Below, piece by piece: positions 12,023-25,304 of a stretch of DNA of 35,246 nucleotides. The stretch is from NCBI GenBank assembly GCA_029945375.1, contig JAQOTE010000033.1, positions 1 to 35,246 of the forward strand, read 5' to 3'. The first letter of the stretch is position 1, and each line of letters opens with the position of its first letter. Below the pieces are notes generated by a model that ran no database searches, was not told the origin of the DNA, and saw only the letters and a program-made list of their open reading frames with translations. The position numbers were made by a program, and so were the translations under genes. Source of the DNA: Agaricus subrufescens. Lineage: Eukaryota; Basidiomycota; Agaricomycetes; Agaricales; Agaricaceae.

Positions 12023-14392
12023 CAAGGCTGTTTTTGTGGATTCAGTAGGGCGGACCCGAGGTCTAGTAGGAATGGTAAAGGTGTCATGTGAATTTGGGTC
12101 AACGAGTGTTATATGTGAGTCGCCATTGGTGTAGTGATGGGTTCGAGCTTCAGTTAATGTGAGGAATGGTCGGCCAAGGAGCATTTCGTATGAAGCATTT
12201 TCTACTACCTGAACTTGGAGGTATAACGTGCTACGACCGATGCGCATGGGGAGGTCCCGAAGTAGACCCAAGGTTGCTTCCCTGGAAGAGTTGGCGGACT
12301 CCATAATCATCTTTTCACTAGTTGTCAAGGGGAGTCCTAGTTTTTCCCATATGTCTCGTCGCACTGCAGTGATCTGGGAGCCTTCATCAAGAATAGCATT
12401 AACCATCACCCTTCCATCGAGTTCTACTTCCAGTGTACGAAGATCTTCAATCTGGTTAGCCACTATCATTGATTGGGATTGGAGAGCATTTTGGATGAAC
12501 GAAGTGACAGCTGGGTCACCCTCATCTGGGACCTCTTCAACAGAAACAGTGGCAGCTTGACCTACAGCAACGCGACGTGGTGAAACTTGATCCCTGATGA
12601 ATTTGCGGACATCTGGTGATGTGGAATAGAGTTCCCGGAGAGTGATAGCGAATGGAGTATCGAGACTTCGTTGGATGACACCTTGTGTGACGGCTGGATC
12701 CTCGATGGGGGTAGTGTAGCGGAATTGTGGTTGAGTTGCTGATGCCGGTAGAGGGTTAGTTGTGGTGTTGTTGGCAGATGATGATGATGTCGGGTTCCCT
12801 TTAGGTGCGTTTTCTTTCTGCTTATTGGAACCACCTTTCTGATACGCCCGGATTTCCTCTTGTCGCTTGAGGGCTCCCACAGTTACTGCATCTAAGATCT
12901 GCAGTTCGGTACTGGCACCAGTAGCAGCATGGAATTGAGTTGTGGCCATAGTCGAGTTAGCTGTGGGTGAGGATATATCGGCTGGGATGGCTTCTACAAT
13001 GTTGGTCTGGGCAATCGAGGCTGAAGCTGGTAACGGTGTCGGATGAGCTTGATGCCAGTTATCAACTCGTTCAAGGATATCTTTGCCGGGTGCTAGGTGT
13101 GGGGACACAAGGACTCCATTGGGAAGGCAGATTCGGTTTGTCTGATCTCGGATACAGCGTCCTTGACGAATATACTCAAGTACCTTGGGACAAGAGCGGA
13201 TGAAGTGTCCTGGGTCGGAACATGCCCGACATCCAACTTGTGCTGGGTATTCTGAGTTTGAGGGGCGTGATTGTTGGTGGTACGACGCTATCGGCCTCTG
13301 ATCTAACCTAGCACTGATCTTGCCTAGGCTTTCGTTCATAGATGCCATGTATTGTTGCATGGCTGACATGTCAAAGGTTTCTCGAGGGACCGGAACGGTA
13401 TGCGGGGGTACTTGCGATGGGTAGAATGGTTGTGTCGGATGGCCAGGCTGGGAGTATGTCGGGTATGGAATCTGTGACGCAGCGGCTGATTGTTCATATG
13501 CAGGGAATGGTGGTCGGGTGACAGGTGGGCCAGTAGGTGAATAAACAGGGGACATGTAAACTTGGTTTTCCAATAGGAACTTAGCTGCTTCTTCTATTTG
13601 CGTAACAGTCCAGAGCTTTTCGGACGACTGCCACGGCTGAGCAATACGTAGTTGGTGTTTTACTTGATTCCTAAAGTCAACATGTAGACCATCAAGGAAC
13701 ATCTTACTGCGCTCCTTCTGATTGATCTTCCCATTGGTTAACAACCAGTTAGCTTTGTTGAGGAATTGTCGATGATATTCTCCGAATTGGATGACGTTCA
13801 TCATCGGGGATGCGGCCTGGGTTTCGACGAGGCTTTCAAGTTCAGTGGCTGTGAATTTGTCATTGGCCCCGGGGTACATCGAGATTGCCTTCCCTTTCAA
13901 TACTCCCCACGAGGTTATTCCCGATGACCACGTTTTCCATATGTCTCTATCTCGGGGCTCAAGATAGCGGAATGCCCATGTGACATATTCCTTCGAGCTG
14001 AGATCGCATTCCTTTCCCCACATCTCTATCTCTTCGAAGAACCATCTTAGACCCTGAGGTGTACCGTCGAAGCGTGGTGCGGATCGTTCTCCGGGTGAAG
14101 GCATGTAGTTGGTGCTGGTTGCCGATCGGCGCTGAGGTGGCTTGGGGGGATCTGGGGTTATAGGGGATGGTGTTCGAGGCGGTGGTTGATTCTTGTTATC
14201 AGCTGGCCAAGTCGGAGCAGAGAAACCGGGTGGTGCAGGGGATTGTGCGAACGAGTGGGAGAGTGATCGTGGGCGGGATGCTTGCCATGGAGGAAGGGGA
14301 ATACCGAATTTTGGATAGAGGTTGTCTGGTCGCTTTGGGTCCTGAGGATGCTTACCCTTTGCAGAGTTAGCGAAGGTACCTGGCATAGCCAT
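12011..14392 (-). CDS. gag: Gypsy Gag-protease polyprotein
   Basis: 793 aa from ATG at 14392. It builds the particle that packages element RNA and, through the aspartic protease at the C-terminus, processes the polyprotein. Seen: Pro-rich N-terminus (about 1-100), helical capsid-like retrotransposon Gag region (about 110-275), Pro/Gln/Tyr-rich linker, a CCHC zinc knuckle CRACSDPGHFIRSC (residues 388-401, spacing CX2CX4HX4C), then a retropepsin-like domain from about 655 with ILDEGSQI (active-site Asp about 669) and LLGRPF (about 738). The active-site triplet is D-E-G where D-S/T-G is usual. The frame ends at TAA 12013-12011, just after a -1 slippery heptamer leading into pol. No stops or frameshifts interrupt it. 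Confidence 0.93.
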   Translation of the reverse strand: MAMPGTFANSAKGKHPQDPKRPDNLYPKFGIPLPPWQASRPRSLSHSFAQSPAPPGFSAPTWPADNKNQPPPRTPSPITPDPPKPPQRRSATSTNYMPSPGERSAPRFDGTPQGLRWFFEEIEMWGKECDLSSKEYVTWAFRYLEPRDRDIWKTWSSGITSWGVLKGKAISMYPGANDKFTATELESLVETQAASPMMNVIQFGEYHRQFLNKANWLLTNGKINQKERSKMFLDGLHVDFRNQVKHQLRIAQPWQSSEKLWTVTQIEEAAKFLLENQVYMSPVYSPTGPPVTRPPFPAYEQSAAASQIPYPTYSQPGHPTQPFYPSQVPPHTVPVPRETFDMSAMQQYMASMNESLGKISARLDQRPIASYHQQSRPSNSEYPAQVGCRACSDPGHFIRSCPKVLEYIRQGRCIRDQTNRICLPNGVLVSPHLAPGKDILERVDNWHQAHPTPLPASASIAQTNIVEAIPADISSPTANSTMATTQFHAATGASTELQILDAVTVGALKRQEEIRAYQKGGSNKQKENAPKGNPTSSSSANNTTTNPLPASATQPQFRYTTPIEDPAVTQGVIQRSLDTPFAITLRELYSTSPDVRKFIRDQVSPRRVAVGQAATVSVEEVPDEGDPAVTSFIQNALQSQSMIVANQIEDLRTLEVELDGRVMVNAILDEGSQITAVRRDIWEKLGLPLTTSEKMIMESANSSREATLGLLRDLPMRIGRSTLYLQVQVVENASYEMLLGRPFLTLTEARTHHYTNGDSHITLVDPNSHDTFTIPTRPRVRPTESTKTALGFH
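12017..12023 (-). promoter_or_regulatory. Candidate -1 ribosomal frameshift site GGGTTTT
   Basis: In the gag frame the reverse strand reads TTG GGT TTT CAC TAA, so G-GGT-TTT fits X-XXY-YYZ exactly. Slipping back one base enters GGG TTT TCA CTA ATC..., which is open into pol. The heptamer lies three bases before the gag stop codon. Weak inverted repeats follow (AATC/GATT with a 3-nt loop; CTCCT/AGGAG with a 5-nt loop); no strong pseudoknot is obvious by eye. Confidence 0.7.
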
Positions 14393-14454
14393 TGATGGCG
14401 GAAGACTTTATAAGTATGGAGTACGGAGAATAATAGGATAAACCGGCTTGAAGC

Positions 14455-14472
14455 CCCTCGCGGTGGGCTCCA
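14455..14472 (-). other. Candidate primer-binding site
   Basis: Two bases inside the 5' LTR, the reverse strand begins TGGAGCCCACCGCGAGG, which has the TGG expected to pair with the CCA end of a tRNA. I could not assign the tRNA, so primer identity is open. Confidence 0.5.
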
Positions 14473-14474
14473 GT

Positions 14475-15035
14475 TGAAGAGTGATGAGTTCTTCTAACGA
14501 TGTGACCGACAAAACAGTCACGAGGCTTCAACACCGGTAGTAGGCAGAGAGGGAAGCAAAGAGACACGTAAACAGAAAGTGAGGTAGAGACTCGGCGAGA
14601 CAGAGAGACGGAGAGACTGCGAGACTGCGAGAGCACGAGAGAGAGAGAGAGCTTAAGAGTGACCGAATTCGATGGGGGGAAACGAGCTGATAATTCGATA
14701 GCCTCTAGCTACGACAAAGAGGGGTTTATATACGATAAGGGAAGGTGTCTATGCGGTGAGAGGGGGTGTGAGTAAATGGTGAAGAAGAAAAGGCAGAAAG
14801 CGCACGATTGCACGCTCAGTTGTGCATTGTGCTGTCTAGGCGCACTCCATCGTCATCTCCAGGTCCAGTGGGTGCCGTGCCGCTGGGGACATGTCATACG
14901 GTGAGTGGTTGCTGGCTCCGGGTCGGTCCATGCTTGAGTGGCGTGGTGGAGGTCGTTGGTGGACAAGGAATGTCGTGGGAGAAACTAGAGTGGTTGATCG
15001 ACTGCGTCAAGCGCAGCCGATCTGCCGTCTCTACA
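14475..15035 (-). repeat. 5' LTR of the gypsy element
   Basis: 561 bp, TG...CA ends. In transcription direction it holds TATATAAA (14732-14725), followed about 70 nt later by a long CT-rich tract (about 14652-14540), an arrangement typical of fungal promoters, so this is the likely element promoter. Three of the four substitutions against the other LTR have T here where the other has C of a CpG. Confidence 0.95.
14725..14732 (-). promoter_or_regulatory. TATA box of the 5' LTR
   Basis: TATATAAA on the minus strand within the LTR, also present in the 3' LTR at 7597-7590. A CT-rich tract follows downstream, consistent with a fungal RNA polymerase II promoter. Confidence 0.45.
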
Positions 15036-15039
15036 AGTA
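15036..15039. repeat. Target-site duplication AGTA (right)
   Basis: This is the partner of AGTA at 7335-7338, directly after the CA end of the right LTR. Four bases is within the range seen for gypsy integrases. Confidence 0.85.
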
Positions 15040-15916
15040 TATACGAGTTTTGCGTTTAGTACCAGTATACGTAAATCGATTCAAGAAGATTTTGATTCCG
15101 TTGATGATGCTCATGGGGTCGTCAACGTGTCTCGCGATATCTCTCATTTTAACACCTTGACCATCGTGAATTTGGGATTGATGTATGATAGTCGCCCAGA
15201 CTGGCAGATTATTAGCAAACCACTCAAACAGCGGATGAAATTACAGCAGACTTGCCAGTAGCTTCGATATGCCTCACAGAAAGGAGGAGTAAACTCCGTC
15301 CGAGTAACAGACCAGTTACACCAGAACCAAATCCGACAATCGCACGCGCCCAGAACAGAGTGCGGCCCTCCGCAATTTTCACAAAAGCGAGTAAGACAGG
15401 ATACGAAAGGAGGCAGAGAAACGTATGAATAATCAACGAGCCCCACTTTGGCACTTCGTAGTATCGCAAGAACCGGTGCTTTCGTAGGGGCTTGTTTAGA
15501 CTCAGACGATTGAAAAGAGACGGTGAAGGAGTTTTGAGGAGAGTCGTTTCATCGTCGAGCGTACCGTAGTTGGGTATCCCCGGGAGGGATGCTGACTTCG
15601 GAGGAAATAAAGTGTTTGCTTCAATTTTTGAGTCGTTTTTTTCCCTAAGATCGTACAAGGCCACCGGCTCGAATGTGTTTGCCATGCCGGTATCCAGTTG
15701 GGAGTATGACCACCGGCTGCCTCTCTTGGAGCCTCGTTTCTCTCGTCGATCATTTTGTGAGGCACTGACAGAATCTGTGCTGTCAGTGGGTAGGTCGAGG
15801 CGAACAGGGACTAGAGGAATATCAAGATAGCTGGAGGATTGTGGTGTCCACGGGGCCTCGAAAACATTTTGATGTGTTAGCTGATTGTTCTCAGCCTGGT
15901 AGAGAAAAGAGGGCAT
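15036..15916 (-). pseudogene. Fungal multi-pass membrane protein, 5' part (exon 1 and most of exon 2)
   Basis: This is the N-terminal third of the protein continued at 7338-5334. ATG at 15916. Exon 1 is 15916-15256 and exon 2 is 15200-15036, where the LTR begins. Intron 15201-15255 uses a GC donor (GCAAGT) and CAG acceptor. Residues 1-155 are Ser/Thr/Arg-rich and probably cytosolic; KWGSLIIHTFLCLLSYPVLL (about 157-177) and ARAIVGFGSGVTGLLLGRSL (about 190-210) are membrane helices. Exon 2 contains VWATIIHQSQ and reaches KRKTRIY before the insertion. Without the element the codons run TAC-TAT-GA|GTAAGT into exon 3 in phase. With it, translation meets TAG a few bases into the LTR, giving roughly 276 residues with only two membrane helices. 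The start is the first in-frame ATG; a CAG directly before it could also be an acceptor of an upstream intron. Confidence 0.85.
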
Positions 15917-17485
15917 CTGCAACAGTAGAAGAGTGGAGGGAAGAGGTGATGGACGTCCAGACAGGACTAGAATGCTGAGATCCTCATTTTAATCGGGAAA
16001 ATCAAGGACAGTAAAGGCAGGGACTTCACATGCCAGTAATGAGGTTCTCGGACCCAACTTGTGACCGAAATAGGTCGGATCAGGGCTGGATAACTGGAAC
16101 CTGACTAGAACGCGGTTTCACCTTCGCGCCTTGATGACAAGCTTTGATAAAATGATATGAGCATTATGTCGAATTTACGAAAATGTGTACTCAACACGCG
16201 CTAGAAATACCTCTCAAGGTCACTCTGAAATACCACATTTTGTATGATAATTGCTGCAGGACAACCAGTATTCGCATTTTGCAAGAGAAATTTCCTTTCC
16301 AATTATTTCTTGAAAGTGGGAGGGGAGCCGGGAATTGCTCCAATCACGAGACGCCATGGGCTTCTAATCTTAGTCGCGAGATCTGGCCGAAACGCCGTTC
16401 CGGCACAGGTTTGACAGCTTCCGACTCCTAGCATCTATTAGACGACCTCAACATATAAATATGGGCCTTTCACACACCGTTTCTGACATTCGAGCGGGAC
16501 AAGTGGGCTGCGGCAAGTTCACCAGAAGTTCCTCAATTCAGGAACTGAATATGTCCACAGTATGCCGCATGTAGGCTGGAAGGAGCTAGCTCTAGGTGAA
16601 AGCTAAATATCAACAGTGGGTCAGATTCAACGAATAGCTGCAAAATGGCCAGGAAGTGGCTTAGCGCTAGGCATTGCAGGTAGCTGCAGCTATGTTGTCG
16701 GGTTCCACCGATGTATATAGGTCAACTTGCCCGTTTAAGTTGATATATGGGCTGCCCCCTTCTAAATGCCGAGATCTTGGTAAAGGGTGATCAAGGAACG
16801 AGTTAACTGGGCCGCTCAGGTGATAGCAACGGAGGTTCCCTGCGCGCTGACATTGTATCATGCCATACTAGTATCGAAGAGAGGAGTTTGTTTCGAATGG
16901 AAAAACATTGCCATACCTGCTTTAGCGTCCTTTCTTATCCGATATTGGCACAATTGATGACAGATTTATGAGCAAAAGCCCATGCTCTTCAGCATCGATC
17001 ATGGCTTCGTGAGAGGCCGCCGGTGTTGTCCCTCCCCTCTTACTGTATGTCAACTGCCACAGGTGTTGCGATTCTTCAAGCAGTAAACAAATGCAATGAT
17101 TAGTTGATGTAGCCGGGAACGGTGGCTAACCAAACACAGTCTAGGTTTGTTCGAAATCGGAGGCGTAGGAGACAAAGTAGCCTTCCACAGAATGACAGTC
17201 CCATTTCAGATTGAGGTGAACCCGCCAAGGATGTGACCGTTGTGACGAATAACTATAAAACACTGCTGCCTGCTGAAGATCGAGGATAATTGTGACCAAG
17301 GATTATAGAGCAAGGTAGATTGACATTATTCGAGGACGACCAGCATGCCCCGTGAACGGACTTGTATGAAATGGTTTAGAATGTCTATTCATTGATCCCA
17401 GGAAATCGTTGAAGTAACCGCTACCAACTTCCTGACACAGTGGATTGTTTAGAGTACTTGATGTACTGATCCTCGAGTTAAACAA
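15917..17485. other. Gene-free stretch upstream of the membrane-protein gene
   Basis: This presumably contains the promoter and 5' UTR of the disrupted gene near 15920-16150. The only longer frame (16183-16431, plus) has no recognisable motif. Nothing else is supported. Confidence 0.45.
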
Positions 17486-17976
17486 GAGCTCCAGTGCCGT
17501 TGGTGGTGATACTGAACGTTGTCTGGAGACGGTTTACTTGATCTTGACTTTTTCCGTACCTATGCGGATAATCGTCAGTTTACGAGGCACACGAATGCGC
17601 AACATAAAGATTCAAGATGCATACTTGTCCACCCTCAAGAAACCTTTTCAACTTTGATTCCTCCCAAGTACTCATCGTTCCCGTTTTCCTTGCATCCAAT
17701 AAGCTGTTTCGTCTTCTCGCTCTCCTTCTTCAGCTCCTCTAGTATATCGAGACTCTGTGAGTAAAGTGGGAGGGGAAGTAGAGGCAACAAAGCAGGATTT
17801 AGCTATTTGGTATGGCAGCGAGTCGAGGAAGCATTACCACCGATGTGTCCCATATCAGAATGCAACTTGACCAACAGTGACTCGTCGCTATATACGGCAT
17901 AAACTCAAGATGCGACTATATAAGATAGTTCACTTGGATAGCCTGACGAAAATAAAGCGAAAACCACGTACACCTG
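17486..17976 (-). pseudogene. Partial second copy of the Set3-like pseudogene
   Basis: This is collinear with about 2341-3119 in the same orientation. It starts at AGTGCCG and ends at CACGTAC, with about 290 bp of the coiled-coil exon missing. It keeps the intron between the coiled coil and the Pro-rich tail (donor GTATGC, acceptor ATAG), the exon start matching 3060-2960 and the next donor, so it arose from genomic DNA and not from a spliced RNA. It is broken independently: TAA at 17536-17534 in the tail exon, whereas the TAA found in the larger copy (2358-2356) is TCA here. There is no sign of other exons nearby. Confidence 0.75.
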
Positions 17977-19219
17977 CTCGTAAATTGTCTGTTGGAATGG
18001 CTTCTTTCCGTTCGAACAGGGTGCAGGATTGATATGGCTGTGGGGAATGGGCAGTTGAAAGGGGCAAGTCCTTCATGGAGGTGTGATGTGATGTTGCTGG
18101 TAGTGAGACGAACGAGAATGAGAATATGAGAATAGGAATGGCGAAAGAATAAATTTTGACGCACGAGTGACTTTTGAACTGCTCGGTGTAGAAATTTCAT
18201 CTATTCTCATACCCAAGCCAAGGCTGATCTTGTCAGCGAGAGCTTCACTCAGTAATCTATCGGGCGGGGGGGTGAGTTTTGATGCTCCTCAGCTGTCTCT
18301 TCCATCTCTTGCGCAGTCTGAGTGGTATCCGGCCTTTGTCGTCTGTCAAGAGCCTGTGTGAGGAGGACGGCGCAGAGGGCGGAACAGCCGGGAGAAGACG
18401 AACATTGTAGCTGTCACGTGTGGCTGATTGATAGAAGCGGGAATAGATTTTTCTTTTCCGACGTTTCAAGCTCCAAGTTGTCTTGGACCATTTACCGCCC
18501 CAGTGGATATTAAATTCTCAGTGCAGAATGACATGCACACTGCAGTCTTCAATGCCCCGGCGGTTTTGTTTGGTCTCTCTTGAACCGTTATCAACTCTCG
18601 CAGTATTGATATATTTTACCTGATTTGGTTTTTAGCCTGACATATTATATAGAGTCCCCAAGCGATCTTTCAACTCTATTTGATGACCAGCTAGTCATCT
18701 GCTTTGACTGTTCAACATTTATGTTGTCCTCTACTCTCTTGATGGGAAAGTTGATTAAGCCAATCCCCCCTCACAAGACCCGTAATGATACAAGTTATGA
18801 ATAGGCTTTTTCAATGCGACCTCACTCTCATTACTCGTATTCAGAAAACATTTATCTCATAAATAAGTAATTATCGCAAATAATATTACGAGTAACTTGC
18901 CAATCACTCCGGTACAATGAATGTGACTCTCTGCTTTGCACTCCGATCATTGAGTGGATCCAGGAATACCTAGTTGGTCGGGATATGTAGAAGAGTAACC
19001 ATTTAAGGAACCTGACGTACGGTTGTTTGCCCCTGGACAGATCCTGGTCTAATCGTCCATGCAGGACCGCCATGTGGCACTCGAATCTAAAGTGCGCGCG
19101 TTGATAACACGAGCACCCGCTCGAATGATAGACATACCCAAAAATCTAACCCTTCACCACTATATTCAATTGACCATTTACAGGTTTCGGGATTGAAATT
19201 AGGGACTCCCACCTTGACA
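17977..19219. other. Gene-free stretch
   Basis: Only short overlapping frames on both strands (for example 18167-18361 plus and 18257-18469 minus) with no family resemblance. I see no repeat or RNA gene here. Confidence 0.4.
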
Positions 19220-19226
19220 AAGTCGA

Positions 19227-19972
19227 TTAACCTCGACACAGGTGACAGAGAAGGAAGTCACGCACCACTTGTTTGCCCGAGATGGATGCCCAATTGTTGC
19301 TTCCCATGTTAAAGATCCTGTAACCGCCCTGGTAGTTTGTAATGATCCACTGACCCGATACGACATCAATTTTGATAATGCGAGTAAAATACCGAACTGA
19401 CCCTGTCAGTATCCCTTTGAATTGTCGACTGGTCAAAAACTATCTTGGTTGCTGAGACCTTCGCAACGTTTTCGGCGGCAGCATTGTTCGCCCATTTGGA
19501 TCCATTGATAATTCTTGCGCCTGGCACGTCAACAAAAAACAGCTACAAATTCAATTGGCAGTGAGTGATGTGAACTTTCAATAACGTGGACGAGGATGGA
19601 ATACCAATTGAGTCATACTGACGAACTGGTATTGAGGTAGAAATAGGATGTCAATCCCTAGAAAACCATACATATGAAGTATGAATCGTAAGCGTACGCT
19701 GTTGGCAAATCTTCACCGGAGTGTAGCAGCGGCGAGCAGGATTAACAAAATTACTACAAGGATGGATACTTGTTAGTTTGAAACAAAAGCATGACAGTAA
19801 ACAGCATAACGTACGGGATTTCCTGACGATACACTCCACCGCGTAGGTCGAGTTCAGAGGAAAAAATTCCGGGCAATTCCGAGGAGACATGCCAGACGTC
19901 GAAATGTACCGCCCAAACTAGTTCACGTGTATCCGACAGGACGATGACGGTATTGATCTCGTACGACGACAC
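19227..19972 (-). other. Scraps of possible coding sequence, unidentified
   Basis: Short minus-strand open segments separated by intron-like gaps: 19972-19813 (with TVIVLSDTRELVWAVHFD and a GTACGT donor at its end), about 19550-19400 (with VDVPGARIINGSKWANNAA) and about 19365-19270 (with WIITNYQGGYRIFNMGS). The last is mildly suggestive of a beta-trefoil lectin-type repeat, but that is only an impression. No ATG start or complete chain of exons could be made, so this is either a decayed gene or a gene I failed to resolve. Confidence 0.2.
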
Positions 19973-19989
19973 TATGCACAGCCGATGGA

Positions 19990-23879
<3,890 letters not shown>

Positions 23880-24434
23880 CTTTACTCGTCAGTCCCTTGA
23901 CGGCAGTATTGTAATGACCTAGTATTATGACTATTATTCAGAAGACCAGTGTGATTTATAAATGGAAGATTTTGTGTTGTTTATTGCCTTGAGCTTTCAA
24001 ATCTCAGCTTACTCAGTGTTGTCCGATGTTTGAGATCACTCTGAAAAAGCCAAAACACTATCATACTCTCCTATTTCAGATCATCCTTTGTGGACATTTT
24101 TAGTGCCATTGGTTTTCTACAGAAGCCTCTCCTTGTCCTAGACCGAGTTGTCATAGGATGAGATGACGAGATCGATACGTAAGGTGTTGTTTGAAATAAA
24201 GGAGTAATCAACTGCGACACAGCTCAAGATCAGATCAGATTGAGACAGAAGATAGTCCACCCCAGACTCCGTTCGGCTTCGTCATTGGCTAGGGTCAAGT
24301 TCAGAGTCAAATCACATGCCAGCCCGGTCCAAAGGACCTTAAATAATGTATTAATACGACCAGGGGAGCGAGCACGACCATTAGAGGATATATTCCGGTA
24401 ATAGAGATATCGACAAATAATAGCCAGAGGAAGC
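23880..24434. other. Convergent 3' region between oxidoreductase and PHO88
   Basis: This 555-bp space lies between two stop codons facing each other, AT-rich with several TTTATAA/AATAAA-like strings (for example about 24196). It probably holds both 3' UTRs and polyadenylation regions. No gene is seen. Confidence 0.4.
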
Positions 24435-25304
24435 CTACTCCTCTTTTTTAGCTCCAACGCGCTTCTCAGCCTCAGAGATAGAGGCCGCGTCGGTCTTTGG
24501 TCCAGCAGCCGCACCTAGGGAGCAGACATCAAATCAATAAAAATTAGGCGGAGCACTGTGAAACGTACCCATGATGCCCTGAGTGGTAAACGGACGCTTA
24601 AGGTCACCTGTGGCGGGCTTGCCGAGCAAGTGGATAGCGACAGGCTTGGCGTCAAAAAGGCCCTTGAGGCCCATCAAGGCCTGAACGAAGAGTGGCTGGG
24701 TGAATTTGAAATATCCATGCATGACGGCCATCATGGCAACACCCATGTAGACGGACCGAAGCTGGGGGGTTGGATTGAGAATCTGGTAGGGGGGCAGATA
24801 GGAGGGGACGACTGACGAGTTTGGACACTTCTGAGAGGTCATAGTCACGGATTGTCGTCGTTACGAGCTTGCCAGGTTCCTGCGACTTGTGGGGTATTAG
24901 AGACGGGCATGATCGCTGTATGCAATGCGCACCATGGGAGCAGCGGGCTCAACTACGAACACGCGTCAGTTGAGGACGGAGAAAAAAAAAGTTCCAATAC
25001 AAAAAAAACTTGCCATATTTGAGGACGGTCTGGTCATTTTTGCGTTTGACCTGTGGACGTGTGAGAAGGGGCATTCGTGCGGAAGAGAGATGGAACGCAC
25101 GGTGAGGGAGACCCAGTAGTAGGTGGCGAGGATGATGACCTGCACGGAGACATAGCCTATCCTGACGTAGCTGAGGACGACGGGATCCTCAAAGGGGATT
25201 TTGCGGGCCACTGGGGAGGGGTGAGCTGGGGCGCGGGAGGACGCGAAGGACATACTCTGCATGGCGACGAGGGAGACGACGAGGTTCTGGACGGCCGAGT
25301 TCAT
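24435..25304 (-). CDS. PHO88: Pho88/Snd3-type ER membrane protein
   Basis: 183 aa in seven exons: 25304-25256, 25210-25101, 25050-25014, 24952-24933, 24879-24817, 24761-24569, 24514-24435; phases agree throughout. In yeast Pho88 (Snd3) is an ER membrane protein of the SRP-independent (SND) targeting route, first found through phosphate-uptake defects. Motifs recognised: MNSAVQNLVVSLVAMQ, ARKIPFEDPVVLSYVRIGY, KRKNDQTVLKYVEP, TTTIRDYDLSEVSKL, RSVYMGVAMMAVMHGYFKF, TQPLFVQALMGLKGLFDAKP and GKPATGDLKRPF, a full-length match to the family's usual length of about 180-190. Three hydrophobic segments are visible, near the N-terminus, in exon 2 and in exon 6. The intron 25013-24953 has a GC donor (GCAAGT). 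It is head-to-head with the SLM1-like gene, with 156 bp between the two ATGs. Confidence 0.95.

Larger units (their letters stand above)
7339..15035 (-). mobile_element. Full-length Ty3/gypsy LTR retrotransposon
   Basis: A 7697-bp element: 5' LTR 14475-15035, gag-protease 12011-14392, pol (RT, RNase H, integrase) about 12022-8379, 3' LTR 7339-7900, flanked by a 4-bp duplication AGTA. The order RT-RNase H-integrase places it in the Ty3/gypsy superfamily. No chromodomain was recognised; the integrase tail carries a GPY/F-like module (PRYFGPMVVLRKTKGGSYIL). LTRs are about 99% identical, so the insertion is recent, but one nonsense codon in pol suggests this copy is not autonomous. It inserted in exon 2 of the membrane-protein gene in the gene's own orientation, four bases before the splice donor when one duplicate is counted with the upstream part. 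Confidence 0.97.
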
